Below are positions 8,528 through 17,019 of a stretch of DNA of 64,000 nucleotides, piece after piece. The stretch spans positions 1,550,001 through 1,614,000 of the forward strand of contig NZ_CP100128.1 in the NCBI RefSeq assembly GCF_024207115.1, written 5' to 3'. How positions within the stretch are numbered: the stretch's first letter is position 1; each line of letters starts with the position of its first letter. The translations under genes and the position numbers were made by a program. This stretch comes from Chromobacterium sp. IIBBL 290-4. GTDB lineage: Bacteria; Pseudomonadota; Gammaproteobacteria; Burkholderiales; Chromobacteriaceae. The notes below the pieces were generated by a model, which did no database searches, was not told the DNA's origin, and saw only the letters and a list, made by a program, of their open reading frames with translations.

Positions 8528-9238
8528 ATGATGAAGACCCGCTCTCTCGCTTTTCCCCTGAGCCGGACCGCCGCGCTGCTGTCCCTCGCCTTGCTTGCCG
8601 GAACCGCGTCCGCCGACGGCTGGCCATACCCCGGCTGGAAAGGCGACGCCGTCACCCGCGTCCAGGCCCAGGCGCTGCTGCAATCGCTGAATGCCGAATT
8701 GCTGAGCAAGCCCAGCGCCACCCGCACCCTGCAGCAATGGTGCGAGGCCCATAAACTGGCGGCCGAGCCGCGCATCCGCGCCCTGCGCGACGCCAGCGCG
8801 CTCAAACCCGCCGACGCCGATATCCGCGCCCAGCTGCAAGTGGGTGCCGATGAAAAAATAGGCTATCGCCGCGTGCAGCTGGCCTGCGGGGCGCATGTGT
8901 TGTCCGAGGCCGACAACTGGTATGTGCCGTCGCGGCTGACGCCGGAAATGAATCATCTGCTGGATACCACCGACACCCCGTTCGGCACCGCGGTGCGCGC
9001 CTTCAACTTCACCCGCCGCACCGAACAGGTCAAGCTGCTGTGGTCGCCGCTGCCTCAAGGCTGGGAGCTGCAACCCTTGCCCGCAGGCGGCGCCAAGGCG
9101 CTGGACATCCCGGAGCAGGTACTGCAGCACCGCGCCGTGCTGTATAAAAACGGCAGCCAGCCCTTCAGCCTGGTGGTGGAAACCTATCGCCGCGATCTGT
9201 TCGCTTTCAGCTTGAACGGCCAGGGCGCGGCGCAGTGA
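8528..9238 (+). CDS. exported chorismate-lyase-like (UbiC-fold) protein
   Basis: About 236 residues with a signal peptide (LSRTAALLSLALLAGTASADG, cleavage after ASA). The mature protein contains a segment resembling chorismate pyruvate-lyase: IGYRRVQLACGAHVLSEADNWYVPSRLTPEMNHLL followed by TTDTPFGTAV, comparable to the NWYxPxRL and PFG regions of UbiC-like proteins. Its stop overlaps the GTG start of pheC by 4 bp, so the two are translationally coupled. Together they suggest aromatic precursor chemistry in the periplasm. Whether it still has lyase activity is unproved. Start is uncertain: ATG at 8528 or 8531, or GTG at 8519, with no clear ribosome site. Confidence 0.7.
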   Translation: MMKTRSLAFPLSRTAALLSLALLAGTASADGWPYPGWKGDAVTRVQAQALLQSLNAELLSKPSATRTLQQWCEAHKLAAEPRIRALRDASALKPADADIRAQLQVGADEKIGYRRVQLACGAHVLSEADNWYVPSRLTPEMNHLLDTTDTPFGTAVRAFNFTRRTEQVKLLWSPLPQGWELQPLPAGGAKALDIPEQVLQHRAVLYKNGSQPFSLVVETYRRDLFAFSLNGQGAAQ

Positions 9239-9993
9239 AGCGCGCCTTTGCCTGCGGCGCCTTGATGCTGGCCGCCGCCGCCGCGCAGGCCGACCAACTG
9301 GACGACATCCTCGCCCGCGGCGCGCTGCGGGTGGCCACCACCGGCGACTACCTGCCCTTCAGCGGCAAACGCGCCGATGGCGGCTATCAAGGCCTGGACA
9401 TCGATATGGCGGAAGACCTGGCGCGTTCGCTGGGGGTGAAACTGGAATGGGTGCCCACCAGCTGGCCCAATCTGATGCGCGATCAGGCGGCCGGCGCGTT
9501 CGACATCGCCATGAGCGGCATTTCGATCAGTCTGGAACGGCAAAAGCGCGCGCTGTATTCCATCAGCTATCTGAACGACGGCAAAACGCCCATCGTCCGC
9601 TGCGAAAACGCCGCCCGTTTTCAGACGCTGGCGCAGCTGAACCAGCCGCAAACCCGGCTGGTGGTCAATCCCGGCGGCACCAATGAGCGCTTTGCCAAAA
9701 GCCGCTTGAAAGACGCCAATTTGACGGTATTCCCCGACAATACCCAGATTTTCCAGCAAATCATCGCCGGAAAAGCCGACGCGATGGTGACCGATGCGGT
9801 GGAAACCCGCTATCAGCAAAAGCTGCATCCAGAACTATGCGCGCTGCATCCGGACCAGCCTTTCGACTTTTCGCAGAAAGCCTATCTGCTGCCCAATGAC
9901 TGGCGCTGGAAAGCCTGGGTCGATCAATGGCTGGCTCAGCGCAAGCAGGATGGCTTCTTCGATGAAATTTCGGCGAAATGGCTGGGAAAATAA
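9235..9993 (+). CDS. pheC: periplasmic cyclohexadienyl dehydratase
   Basis: 252 residues, GTG start overlapping the upstream stop (GTGA). Signal peptide to about residue 20 (LMLAAAAAQA). The mature protein has the family-3 binding-protein fold and matches PheC in its key blocks: LRVATTGDYLPFSG, LEWVPTSWPNLMRD, FDIAMSGISISLERQ, NPGGTNERFA and HPDQPFDFSQKAYLLP. PheC converts prephenate or arogenate to phenylpyruvate or phenylalanine in the periplasm. The enzyme evolved from amino-acid binding proteins, so a pure binding role is the alternative, but the SWPNLM and NPGGTNE blocks favour the enzyme. A bidirectional terminator follows. Confidence 0.88.
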   Translation: MKRAFACGALMLAAAAAQADQLDDILARGALRVATTGDYLPFSGKRADGGYQGLDIDMAEDLARSLGVKLEWVPTSWPNLMRDQAAGAFDIAMSGISISLERQKRALYSISYLNDGKTPIVRCENAARFQTLAQLNQPQTRLVVNPGGTNERFAKSRLKDANLTVFPDNTQIFQQIIAGKADAMVTDAVETRYQQKLHPELCALHPDQPFDFSQKAYLLPNDWRWKAWVDQWLAQRKQDGFFDEISAKWLGK

Positions 9994-10005
9994 ATCAGCT
10001 CCATC

Positions 10006-10032
10006 AAAAAACGCCCGAATGGGCGTTTTTTT
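10006..10032. terminator. bidirectional intrinsic terminator, pheC / waaA
   Basis: Stem AAAAAACGCCC / GGGCGTTTTTT with GAAT loop between two convergent genes. T-runs exist on both strands, so it can stop transcription from pheC and from waaA. Confidence 0.9.
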
Positions 10033-10057
10033 TACTCATCGGCAAACGACGCGCGCG

Positions 10058-11314
10058 TCATAGCAGCCGTTTCAGCTCGGCCAACATCCGCTCGCTGGCG
10101 CCGCGGTGCGCTTGGCTGAAGCGCGCCGCGCCCTGCTTCATCGCCTCCAATTCGGCCGGCTCGGCCAGCAGGGCCAAGGCTTCCGACACCAGCTGGCCGG
10201 CATCGCCCACCTGGCGGCCGGCGCCGGAGGCCTGCGAATCGGCGGCGGCTTGCTGGAAATTGAACACCGAAGGCCCAAACAGGGCCGGCACGCCGGCCTG
10301 CGCCGGTTCGATCAGATTGTGGCAGCCAAACGGCAATAGGCTGCCGCCGATGAAGGCGATGTCGCAAGCGCCCAGATAGCCAAACATTTCCCCCATGCTG
10401 TCGCCCAGCCAAACACGGGTCTCCGGCGGCAAAGCCGCGTTGTCGCTGCGGCGGCGCAAGGAAAAACCGCGTTCGCCCGCCAGCGCCGCCACCGCATCCC
10501 AGCGTTCCGGATGGCGCGGCACCAACACCAGCAACACCTCTTTCACCGCCTCGCCGGCGGCGCGCCAGGCATCCAGAATCAGCGCCTCTTCCCCCTCGCG
10601 GGTGCTGGCGCACAGCAACACCGGACGCTCGCCGGCCCAGCCGCGGAACTGTTTGGCCAATTGCCATTGCGCTGGCGGAATGCCTATATCGTATTTCGTA
10701 CTGCCGGCAACGTAGATTTTTTCCGCGCCCAATTGACGCAAACGCTCGCCATCTTCCGTGGTTTGCGCGCAAACTGCGGATAATTTCGCCATTGCCGGGC
10801 CAATCAGGCCGCTGATCCTGCGATAGCCTTTCAGCGATTTATCTGACAATCTGGCATTCGCCAACATCAACGGTACGCCTTGATCGGACGCGGCATGAAT
10901 CAGGTTGGGCCACAGCTCGGTTTCCATCAGGATGCCGCAGCGCGGCTGGTAGGCGCGCAAAAAATCGGCGACCGCCTGTGGATAATCGTAAGGCAGGTAG
11001 CGCACTTCTGCGTCGGGGTACAGTTGCTCGGCGGTGGCGCGCCCGGTCGGCGTCATTTGCGTCAGCAAGAGCGGCGCGTCCGGCCATTCGCGGCGGATCG
11101 CCGCCACCAAGGGCTGCGCGGCGCGGGTTTCGCCCACCGATACCGCATGGATCCAGAACGCGCCCTGGGCCTTGGGTCGCAAAGCCTGGCCGAAGCGCTC
11201 GTCCCAATGTTGCAGATAAGCCGGCGCCTTGCGCGCCCGCTTGTTCAGATAGCGGCGGATCAGCGGCGTCAGCGCCCGCCATAGCGCGTTGTACAGCGCG
11301 CGCTGCCAGCTCAC
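10058..11314 (-). CDS. waaA: 3-deoxy-D-manno-octulosonic acid (Kdo) transferase
   Basis: 418 residues from GTG at 11314, which overlaps the TGA of waaC by 4 bp; this fits the usual KdtA length and start (SWQRALYNALW). An N-terminal membrane anchor is followed by the GT-B fold of family GT30: FWIHAVSVGETRAAQPLV, MTPTGRATAEQLYPDAEVRYLPYDYP, GILMETELWPNLI (the catalytic-region glutamates), and C-terminal FIGGSLLPFGCHNLIEPAQAGVPALFGPS. It adds Kdo to lipid A precursor at the inner face of the inner membrane. Cotranscribed with the heptosyltransferase that works next in the same pathway. Confidence 0.93.
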   Translation of the reverse strand: MSWQRALYNALWRALTPLIRRYLNKRARKAPAYLQHWDERFGQALRPKAQGAFWIHAVSVGETRAAQPLVAAIRREWPDAPLLLTQMTPTGRATAEQLYPDAEVRYLPYDYPQAVADFLRAYQPRCGILMETELWPNLIHAASDQGVPLMLANARLSDKSLKGYRRISGLIGPAMAKLSAVCAQTTEDGERLRQLGAEKIYVAGSTKYDIGIPPAQWQLAKQFRGWAGERPVLLCASTREGEEALILDAWRAAGEAVKEVLLVLVPRHPERWDAVAALAGERGFSLRRRSDNAALPPETRVWLGDSMGEMFGYLGACDIAFIGGSLLPFGCHNLIEPAQAGVPALFGPSVFNFQQAAADSQASGAGRQVGDAGQLVSEALALLAEPAELEAMKQGAARFSQAHRGASERMLAELKRLL

Positions 11315-12270
11315 GTCCAGTCCCGCCGCGTTTTCAGCGCCGCCAGCACCGCCCCCACCGTCGGGCATTGTCCGATATGGCCCAGATTGGTCGCCCACGG
11401 CGTTTCCACTACCCCGGTCTGCTGCGGATCGGTGTCGGTATAGATGGCCACCAGCGGCACGTTGAGCGCATTGGCCAGGTGGGCCAGGCCGGTATCGACG
11501 CCGATCACCGCGCTGGCATGGCCGAGCAAGCCCGCCGCTTCGATCAGATTCATCTTCGGCGCGACCACCGCCGCCGGCAGCAGCCCCGCCAGCCTTTCGG
11601 CGCGGGCTTTCTCCCGTTCATTGCCCCAGGGCAGCACCGTCACCATGTCATGCCGGCTGGACAGCTCCTCGCCCAAGGCCACCCAGTGCGCTTCCGGCCA
11701 CTCCTTGGAAGCGCGGCTGGTGGCGTGCAGCAGCACCGCATAGCGGCCGGACAGCATCCAGGCGGGCCGAGCGCCCTGCCGCACGCCGAATCGCGGCTCG
11801 CCTTCCGGCGCATAGCCGAAACTCAGGCCGAACAGGCGGCGGTTGCGCTCGATCGCCGACAGCTTGCGCGAAACCGCATGCTTTTTATCGTAAAACAGGC
11901 TGGCCAGCGATTCGCGGGCGCTTTTCCAATCCAGACCGGCCAAAGGCGCGCATGCCCAGCGCGACGGCAAGGCGCTCTTGATCAGCCCCTGGCTGTCCAG
12001 CACCAGGTCGAAGCTGGACTCGCGCAGCTTGCGCCGCAATGCGCCCAGCTCCCGCCACACCTCGGGTTTCCACAGCCCTTTGCGCCAACGGCGCCAGCTC
12101 AGCGTCAGCACCTCGTCCACTTGCGGATGCAGGCGGGCGATGTCGGCAAAGCTGTCCTCGGCCAGCCAGCTCAGCCGGATATTGGGGTAATGCGTCTTCA
12201 GCTCGGTGATGGCGGGCCAGGTGTGGATCAGATCCCCCATCGACGAGGTGCGCACAATCAGCACATTCAT
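11311..12270 (-). CDS. waaC: lipopolysaccharide heptosyltransferase I
   Basis: About 319 residues of the GT9 family. It begins MNVLIVRTSSMGDLIHTWPAI, and near the C-terminus has VIGVDTGLAHLANALNVPLVAIYTDTDP, the ADP-heptose-binding block. It adds the first L-glycero-D-manno-heptose to Kdo2-lipid A. The next gene, waaA, makes its acceptor, and their reading frames overlap. I prefer the ATG at 12270 by comparison with family starts; ATG at 12273 or 12282 are possible because no ribosome site decides it. The upstream region is the DnaA-box cluster. Confidence 0.92.
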   Translation of the reverse strand: MNVLIVRTSSMGDLIHTWPAITELKTHYPNIRLSWLAEDSFADIARLHPQVDEVLTLSWRRWRKGLWKPEVWRELGALRRKLRESSFDLVLDSQGLIKSALPSRWACAPLAGLDWKSARESLASLFYDKKHAVSRKLSAIERNRRLFGLSFGYAPEGEPRFGVRQGARPAWMLSGRYAVLLHATSRASKEWPEAHWVALGEELSSRHDMVTVLPWGNEREKARAERLAGLLPAAVVAPKMNLIEAAGLLGHASAVIGVDTGLAHLANALNVPLVAIYTDTDPQQTGVVETPWATNLGHIGQCPTVGAVLAALKTRRDWT

Positions 12271-13363
12271 CATGGCGCGCATTGTACCCGAGGGGGCTTG
12301 TGGTTAACCAAGCAAAATCCTTCTCAATCGATTGTGGATAAATGGCTGTGAATAAAAATGTCCATATTTATCCACAAACCCTCCCATGCTTGCGCAGTGC
12401 AATAATCCAAGGGCTACCCACAGGACAAGCATATGAAACACAAGCTTTTTTTTGGCTTGTCCACAAAAAATCGCGCCTTCAACATTTTCATCATTTTATA
12501 GCTGCGTTAATGAAAAACTGCTGAGACCGGACTGCGTGGGCGCAAAAAAAACTACTGCACAGGCCGCTCGGCAAAACCGGTAAGCAGAATGTGGACAACT
12601 CGGGTTTTGTCTACAGACTCAAACTTATCCACAACTCGTCACCGGCTTGCAGAACCAGCTAACAACAGGATGAGATGTTTATCAATACATTGAAAATTAA
12701 GGATTAAAACCACTTACCCACAAGGGAAGGCAAGCTTCTACCAGTTTCATCCTTTTAAAAATGGGAATTCTTAGAAAAGAAAGTCGTACTGAAAAACCTG
12801 GGCTGCCCTTAACAAAACCGCGGTGTGCAAACCACTAAAAACCGTCTTCAGAAATGCAAAACGACAAGACAAGCTGGCTGACGTCATCACCGAGTGGCTT
12901 AGAACAACGTCAATAGCTTCTGCCTATTTCGCCAAAGTTATCCACGAAACCATGCTTGGCAACACGTGGCGAAACGATTCGAGCCAAGCGGAATCTAGCG
13001 AAGAAAAACTTAATTTTTATTGAAGATCAATGAGTTGAGATGAAACAGCGCGCTCCGCCGCTGGCATCGCCAGTCCTGTCGCCAGGACGCGCAAGGCCAA
13101 ATCAGGGTTTGCTCAGGGCGCTGACTGGAATGGCGGCGCTCGGCAATGACAGGTAATCGGATGGTCTTTATCGATAAACAGCCGGGGCCATGGGGACGAG
13201 CCAGCCGGTAGCTGTGGAAAATCCGGAGCGTGCCGGCGTTCCTCTTCCAAAACCATGGATGCACTCAGCTGTTCGTCCACAAGTTTGTCCTGATCGGAGC
13301 GGAGCAGGAGGTTTGGCTTGAACAAAACATTCCGATAGCATGATGTTTTGCTTGGAGCGAAGC
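12271..13363. other. 1.1-kb gene-free region, left two thirds AT-rich with DnaA boxes
   Basis: Separates divergent waaC and a GNAT gene. Between 12300 and 12950 the base composition is far richer in A+T than the surroundings and carries the DnaA-box cluster described separately. Short open stretches (for example 12823-13023, +) lack ribosome sites and recognisable proteins. From 13030 to 13340 composition returns to normal; I see nothing interpretable there apart from the GNAT ribosome site at 13352. No tRNA or small RNA structure was recognised. Confidence 0.6.
12333..12946. other. DnaA-box cluster with IHF-type site: candidate oriC or DnaA-titration locus
   Basis: Four perfect TTATNCACA boxes: 12333-12341 (-), 12347-12355 (-, TTATTCACA), 12368-12376 (+) and 12625-12633 (+). 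One-mismatch boxes lie at 12457-12465, 12590-12598, 12714-12722 and 12938-12946. An exact IHF consensus (WATCAANNNNTTR) lies at 12680-12692 beside AT-rich DNA. The first three boxes sit within 44 bp in mixed orientation, as in replication origins. No dnaA, dnaN, gidA or parAB is in the window, so whether it is the chromosomal origin, a datA-like sink or a regulatory site cannot be settled here. Confidence 0.55.
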
Positions 13364-13831
13364 ATGACTGACGCGCAGATTTTGATTCGTCTGATGACCG
13401 AGGCCGACATCGCCGCCGTGGCCAAGCTGTGCGGCGACCTCGACTACCCCACCGATCCGGACACCTTGGCGGCGCGCTATGCCGCAGTGCGGGCGTTTCC
13501 CGACAATGAGATCTGGGTGGCGGAATGCGCTGGCCAAGTGGCGGGCTGGGTCCATGGCCATGGCGGGCATTTGCTGGAAGCCAGCAGCTATGTGGAGATA
13601 GGCGGCATCGTCGTCGATCCGGCCTATCATCGCTTGGGCATCGGCCGTTTGCTGCTGGCGGCCTGCGAGCGATGGGCGTATCAGCGCGGCTACGCCCGCA
13701 TCCGCCTGCGCTCCGGCATGCAGCGGACCGGCGCTCACGACTTTTACCGGCGGATCGGTTACCAGCAGAAAAATACCAGTCTGACCTTCGCCTTGGATCT
13801 GCCAAGACAGCATCCGCAGACGGCTGGATAA
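13364..13831 (+). CDS. GNAT-family N-acetyltransferase
   Basis: 155 residues from ATG 13364, chosen because GGAG lies 8 bp upstream; a longer reading from 13340 has no ribosome site. The GNAT fold is shown by motif A, VEIGGIVVDPAYHRLGIGRLLLAACERWA, with the Q/RxxGxG/A acetyl-CoA loop as HRLGIG, and motif B, HDFYRRIGYQ. Substrate unknown. An LD-carboxypeptidase follows after 12 bp and probably shares the transcript. Confidence 0.88.
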   Translation: MTDAQILIRLMTEADIAAVAKLCGDLDYPTDPDTLAARYAAVRAFPDNEIWVAECAGQVAGWVHGHGGHLLEASSYVEIGGIVVDPAYHRLGIGRLLLAACERWAYQRGYARIRLRSGMQRTGAHDFYRRIGYQQKNTSLTFALDLPRQHPQTAG

Positions 13832-13843
13832 GAAAGGGCAAAC

Positions 13844-14839
13844 ATGCAAATACGCTTCCCACCCGCCTTGAAACCCGGCGACGCCATCGCCGTCACCGCC
13901 TTTTCCTCCGGCGTGCATCCGCAGCTGCATGGCCAATTGGATCAGGCCTTGGCCGTACTGCGCGCGCGCGGCTATCGCGTGATAGAGGGCCAATGCCTGC
14001 GCGAGGAGAAATACGACGCCAGCGCGCCGGCCGCCGCGCGTTTGGCCGAGTTGCGGCGTTTCCTGTTCGATCCCGAGATCCACGCCATCCTGCCTCCCTG
14101 GGGCGGCGAGCGGGCGATAGAGTTATTGCTAGGTCTGGATTTCGCCGCCTTGGCCGCATTGCCGCCCAAATGGCTGGCCGGCTTCTCCGACGTGTCCACC
14201 GTGATGACGCCGCTGGCGCTGCTATCGGGCTGGGGCACGCTGCATGGCCCCAATCTGATGGATTTGCCGCTGAAGGAGCGGGCGTTCGGCAATGAGGCGC
14301 TGCTGGCGGCGATGGAAACCGGCGCGCCGCCGGCGCAGGAAAGCCATCCGCAGTATTGGAAATGGAACGAGCCAGGCAAGACCTTCGCCAACCGCGTGCG
14401 GCTGCTGGACGGCGGCGCCGGAAAAATGGCAGGCCGGTTGATAGGCGGCTGCCTGGATGTGCTGGTGTCGCTGCAGGGATCGCCGTATTTCGATCTGACG
14501 GCGTTTAAACGCGAACCGGCCATTCTGTACCTGGAAAACGTCGAACTCGCGCCCTGCGCCGTTTTAAGGGCCCTGGCGGGCCTCAGGCTGTCCGGGATGC
14601 TCGACGGCCTGTCCGGCCTGATATTGGGCCGCAGCAGCGCTCAGGACGCCGCGGACGGGCAGGCATTGCGCTATGAGGACGCTGTGCGCGCCGCGCTGGA
14701 CGGTTTGCCGTATCCGGTGGCGATCGATGCCGACATCGGCCATGTGCCGCCGCAATGGACGCTGTTGAACGGCGCCTGGGCGGTTCTTGAGGTGTTCGGG
14801 GAAGGCCGCGCCCGACTCAGCCAGCGGCTGGCCAAGTAG
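13844..14839 (+). CDS. S66-family LD-carboxypeptidase (LdcA/MccF-like)
   Basis: 331 residues. S66 hallmarks: N-terminal LKPGDAIAVTAFSSG, ILPPWGGERAIELL, nucleophilic Ser in GFSDVS, and the Glu and His of the Ser-Glu-His triad in YLENVE and DIGHVPP. LdcA removes the terminal D-alanine from murein tetrapeptides during recycling; the related MccF cleaves microcin C-type nucleotide-peptides. No signal peptide, so it acts in the cytoplasm as expected for recycling. Ribosome site AAGAAAGG before ATG. It is the second gene after a GNAT. I cannot separate LdcA from MccF activity by eye. Confidence 0.88.
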   Translation: MQIRFPPALKPGDAIAVTAFSSGVHPQLHGQLDQALAVLRARGYRVIEGQCLREEKYDASAPAAARLAELRRFLFDPEIHAILPPWGGERAIELLLGLDFAALAALPPKWLAGFSDVSTVMTPLALLSGWGTLHGPNLMDLPLKERAFGNEALLAAMETGAPPAQESHPQYWKWNEPGKTFANRVRLLDGGAGKMAGRLIGGCLDVLVSLQGSPYFDLTAFKREPAILYLENVELAPCAVLRALAGLRLSGMLDGLSGLILGRSSAQDAADGQALRYEDAVRAALDGLPYPVAIDADIGHVPPQWTLLNGAWAVLEVFGEGRARLSQRLAK

Positions 14840-14870
14840 GGCGGAAGCCCGGCCCGCCGGGCGTTCCGCC
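14840..14870 (+). terminator. hairpin after LD-carboxypeptidase gene
   Basis: Two stacked stems, GGCGGAA/TTCCGCC (14840-14846, 14864-14870) and CCCGGC/GCCGGG, immediately after the TAG stop. There is no T-run, so it may be a Rho-dependent or mRNA-stabilising hairpin rather than a classic terminator. Confidence 0.45.
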
Positions 14871-15045
14871 TAAGTCATGAGTTGGAAAGTGGGAGAGAGA
14901 CGGAAGCAGGGCTGCATGCCTGCGGTCAGTAGCCAGGCGTTCCGCGGGATAAACGGCAGGGCATGCAAGGCTTGCTCGCGCGGATGCCGCGACAAAAATG
15001 CGTCGGCAAACCAGTTTGTCCACGCAATATGATGGGGAAGATGGC

Positions 15046-15073
15046 GGCAGATCGCCCCTTTGGGGCATCTGCC
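15046..15073 (-). terminator. hairpin downstream of AAC(6')-like gene
   Basis: Stem GGCAGATcGCCCC with GGGGCaTCTGCC and TTT loop, 18 bp past the stop of the acetyltransferase on the minus strand. No clear T-run; called as a probable transcript end only from its position. Confidence 0.4.
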
Positions 15074-15090
15074 CTACAGGGGAGCGGGCT

Positions 15091-15555
15091 TCACAGCGCC
15101 ATGCGGTAGAACACCACGCGCTCGGTTTCCTCGAAGCCCAGGGCCAGATGGGCGGCTTGGGAGGCGGCATTGTCCAAGGCGGTGTCAGAGGCGAGCTCCA
15201 CGCAGCCGCGCTCGCGGGCCCAGGATTGGGCGGCGAGCAACAGCCGCGCGGCGACGCCGGCGCGTCTATGTTCGGGCGCGACGTACAGGCCTTCGATGAA
15301 ACCGACCGGCGAATGGTGGGTTCCATTGACGTAGTCATGGCGAAGAGCCAACTCGATCAGCCCAACCGCGCCGCCGGCCGCATCCATGGCGATGAAAGCC
15401 GCGTAACGGGCAGGCTCGGCGATTTGAGCATCGATCTCCCGCTGGTGTTCATCGGCCGGGCAGTCCGGCCACAGCGCGGCGCGCAGCTTCCGCCAGTCAT
15501 TGAGATGGGCTGGGCAGGAGGGGGCGAACAGAATATCGGCTAAGGGATTTTTCAT
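15091..15555 (-). CDS. AAC(6')-type aminoglycoside N-acetyltransferase
   Basis: 154 residues of the GNAT fold, closely resembling chromosomal AAC(6')-I enzymes: LRAALWPDCPADEH near the N-terminus, VNGTHHSPVGFIEGLYVAPEHRRAGVAARLL for the acetyl-CoA loop, then ELASDTALDNAASQAAHLALGFEETERVVFYR. These blocks are characteristic of that resistance family, which acetylates the 6'-amino group of kanamycin, tobramycin and amikacin. It is flanked by ordinary housekeeping genes with no mobile element, so it looks intrinsic. Actual resistance depends on expression and substrate range. A generic GNAT is the alternative. Confidence 0.75.
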   Translation of the reverse strand: MKNPLADILFAPSCPAHLNDWRKLRAALWPDCPADEHQREIDAQIAEPARYAAFIAMDAAGGAVGLIELALRHDYVNGTHHSPVGFIEGLYVAPEHRRAGVAARLLLAAQSWARERGCVELASDTALDNAASQAAHLALGFEETERVVFYRMAL

Positions 15556-15628
15556 AGCTTGGGCGGGTGGCTCGGGTTCTCGTTGATGAGAGAGAAGCGG
15601 CTGGATGGAGAAGTTCCTCGCGGCTTGA

Positions 15629-16939
15629 TCATATCGACTCGAACTCCGGCTGCGGCAGGTGGTGGCGCTGCACCAGGATCTTGTCGACCCGGGTTTTGTC
15701 CATGTCCACCACTTCGAAGCTGAAGCCGTTCCATTCGAAACGGTCGGTGACGCTGGGGATGCGGCCCAGCTGGAACATCACCACGCCGCCCAGGGTGTGG
15801 ACGTTGCCGCCGGTCTCGCCGGGCAGCTCGTTTTCCAGTTCGAAAAACTCGCGGAAGCGGTCCGGCGACAGCATGCCGTCCACCAGCCAGCTGCCATCCT
15901 CTCTTTGCACGATCTCGTCATTTTCGCCGCCTATGGCCGGCATATCGCCGACTATCGCTTCCATTACGTCATTGATCGACACCAGGCCTTCCAGCTCGCC
16001 GTATTCGTCCACCACCAGCGCGCTGTGGCTGCGCGCCTGCTTGAATTGCTCCAATAACTGCATCAAGGTGCAGGTGGCCGGCACGTACAGCGGCGGCGTC
16101 AGGTCGGCGGCGAAATCCACGGTTTCGCCGCGCAGCAAACGGTCCAGCAAGCGTTTGGCGTTGAGTATGCCCAACAGCTGGTCGGTGTCGCCGCGGCAGA
16201 CCGGAAAGTGGCTGAAGCTATGTTGCAGCAGGGTGGCGCGGATGGCTTCGGGGCCATCCTCCAGGTCCAGGATCACCACGTCCTTGCGCGGCGTCATCAC
16301 TGAGGCCGCCTTGCGGTTGTCCAGCCGGAAAATGTTTTCCACCAGCTCTTGCTCGGCGCGGTCGAACACCCCCTCGTCGGCGCCTTGTTCCATCAGCACC
16401 CGGATTTCATCCTCGGTGATGGAGGGCTCGTCGCTTTTTTTCGCGCCCAGCAGCCGCAGCAAGCCATCGGTAACCTGGCTGAACACCCGCACCAGCGGTG
16501 CGCACAGCTGGGACAGCAGCTGCATGGGCCGCGCCAGCGCCATCGCCACGCCTTCCGGATTCAGCAAGGCCAGCCGCTTGGGCACCAGTTCGCCGAAGAT
16601 CAGCGACAATGTGGTGATGAACAGCACCATCAGCGCCACCGACAGCGGCTTGCTATACGGCGCCAGCATGGGGATCAGGATCAGCCGCTCGCGCAGATGC
16701 TCGGACAGCGCGGCTTCGCCGTAAACGCCGGACAGAATGCTGATGGAGGTGATGCCCACCTGGACGGTGGACAGGAAGCGGGTGGGCTCGGCGGCCAGCT
16801 TGAGCGCGGCGCGCGCGCCCTTGTGGCCGTCATCGGCCTTTTGCTGCAAGCGAACCTTGCGGGAGGAGACGATGGCGATCTCGGCCATGGCGAAGACTGC
16901 GTTCAGCAGCACCAGGCCTAGCAACAGCAGGATTTCCAC
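15629..16939 (-). CDS. CNNM/CorC-type membrane protein with CBS pair
   Basis: 436 residues: an N-terminal CNNM (DUF21) domain with about four membrane helices (1-150; MEILLLLGLVLLNAVFAMAEIAIVSS), a CBS pair at about 205-335 (VMTPRKDVVILDLED and VVDEYGELEGLVSINDVMEAIVGD) and a C-terminal CorC_HlyC domain at about 350-430 (DGMLSPDRFREFFELE). The family is involved in magnesium and cobalt homeostasis. A hemolysin label found in older annotation has little support. Single gene; ung lies upstream on the same strand. Confidence 0.9.
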   Translation of the reverse strand: MEILLLLGLVLLNAVFAMAEIAIVSSRKVRLQQKADDGHKGARAALKLAAEPTRFLSTVQVGITSISILSGVYGEAALSEHLRERLILIPMLAPYSKPLSVALMVLFITTLSLIFGELVPKRLALLNPEGVAMALARPMQLLSQLCAPLVRVFSQVTDGLLRLLGAKKSDEPSITEDEIRVLMEQGADEGVFDRAEQELVENIFRLDNRKAASVMTPRKDVVILDLEDGPEAIRATLLQHSFSHFPVCRGDTDQLLGILNAKRLLDRLLRGETVDFAADLTPPLYVPATCTLMQLLEQFKQARSHSALVVDEYGELEGLVSINDVMEAIVGDMPAIGGENDEIVQREDGSWLVDGMLSPDRFREFFELENELPGETGGNVHTLGGVVMFQLGRIPSVTDRFEWNGFSFEVVDMDKTRVDKILVQRHHLPQPEFESI

Positions 16940-17019
16940 GATAGAGGACTGGAAGTGGCGAAGCTGCTAGCTTAGGACAAGCGGTCCGCCGCGCCTAGTG
17001 GCAGGGCGGACAGTACTGC

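Noticed and set aside
11960..11990. Further DnaA-like or TGTGGAT words inside coding regions (for example 25970-25980)
   Set aside because: Isolated single boxes within genes, expected by chance; not counted in the cluster or paired element.
12823..13023. 66-residue plus-strand frame in the DnaA-box region
   Set aside because: No ribosome site, no family, amino-acid composition of AT-rich non-coding DNA, and it contains a near-match DnaA box.
15629..16939. CorC-type protein as a hemolysin
   Set aside because: The label comes from old annotation of the C-terminal domain; membrane CNNM plus CBS architecture fits magnesium/cobalt homeostasis.
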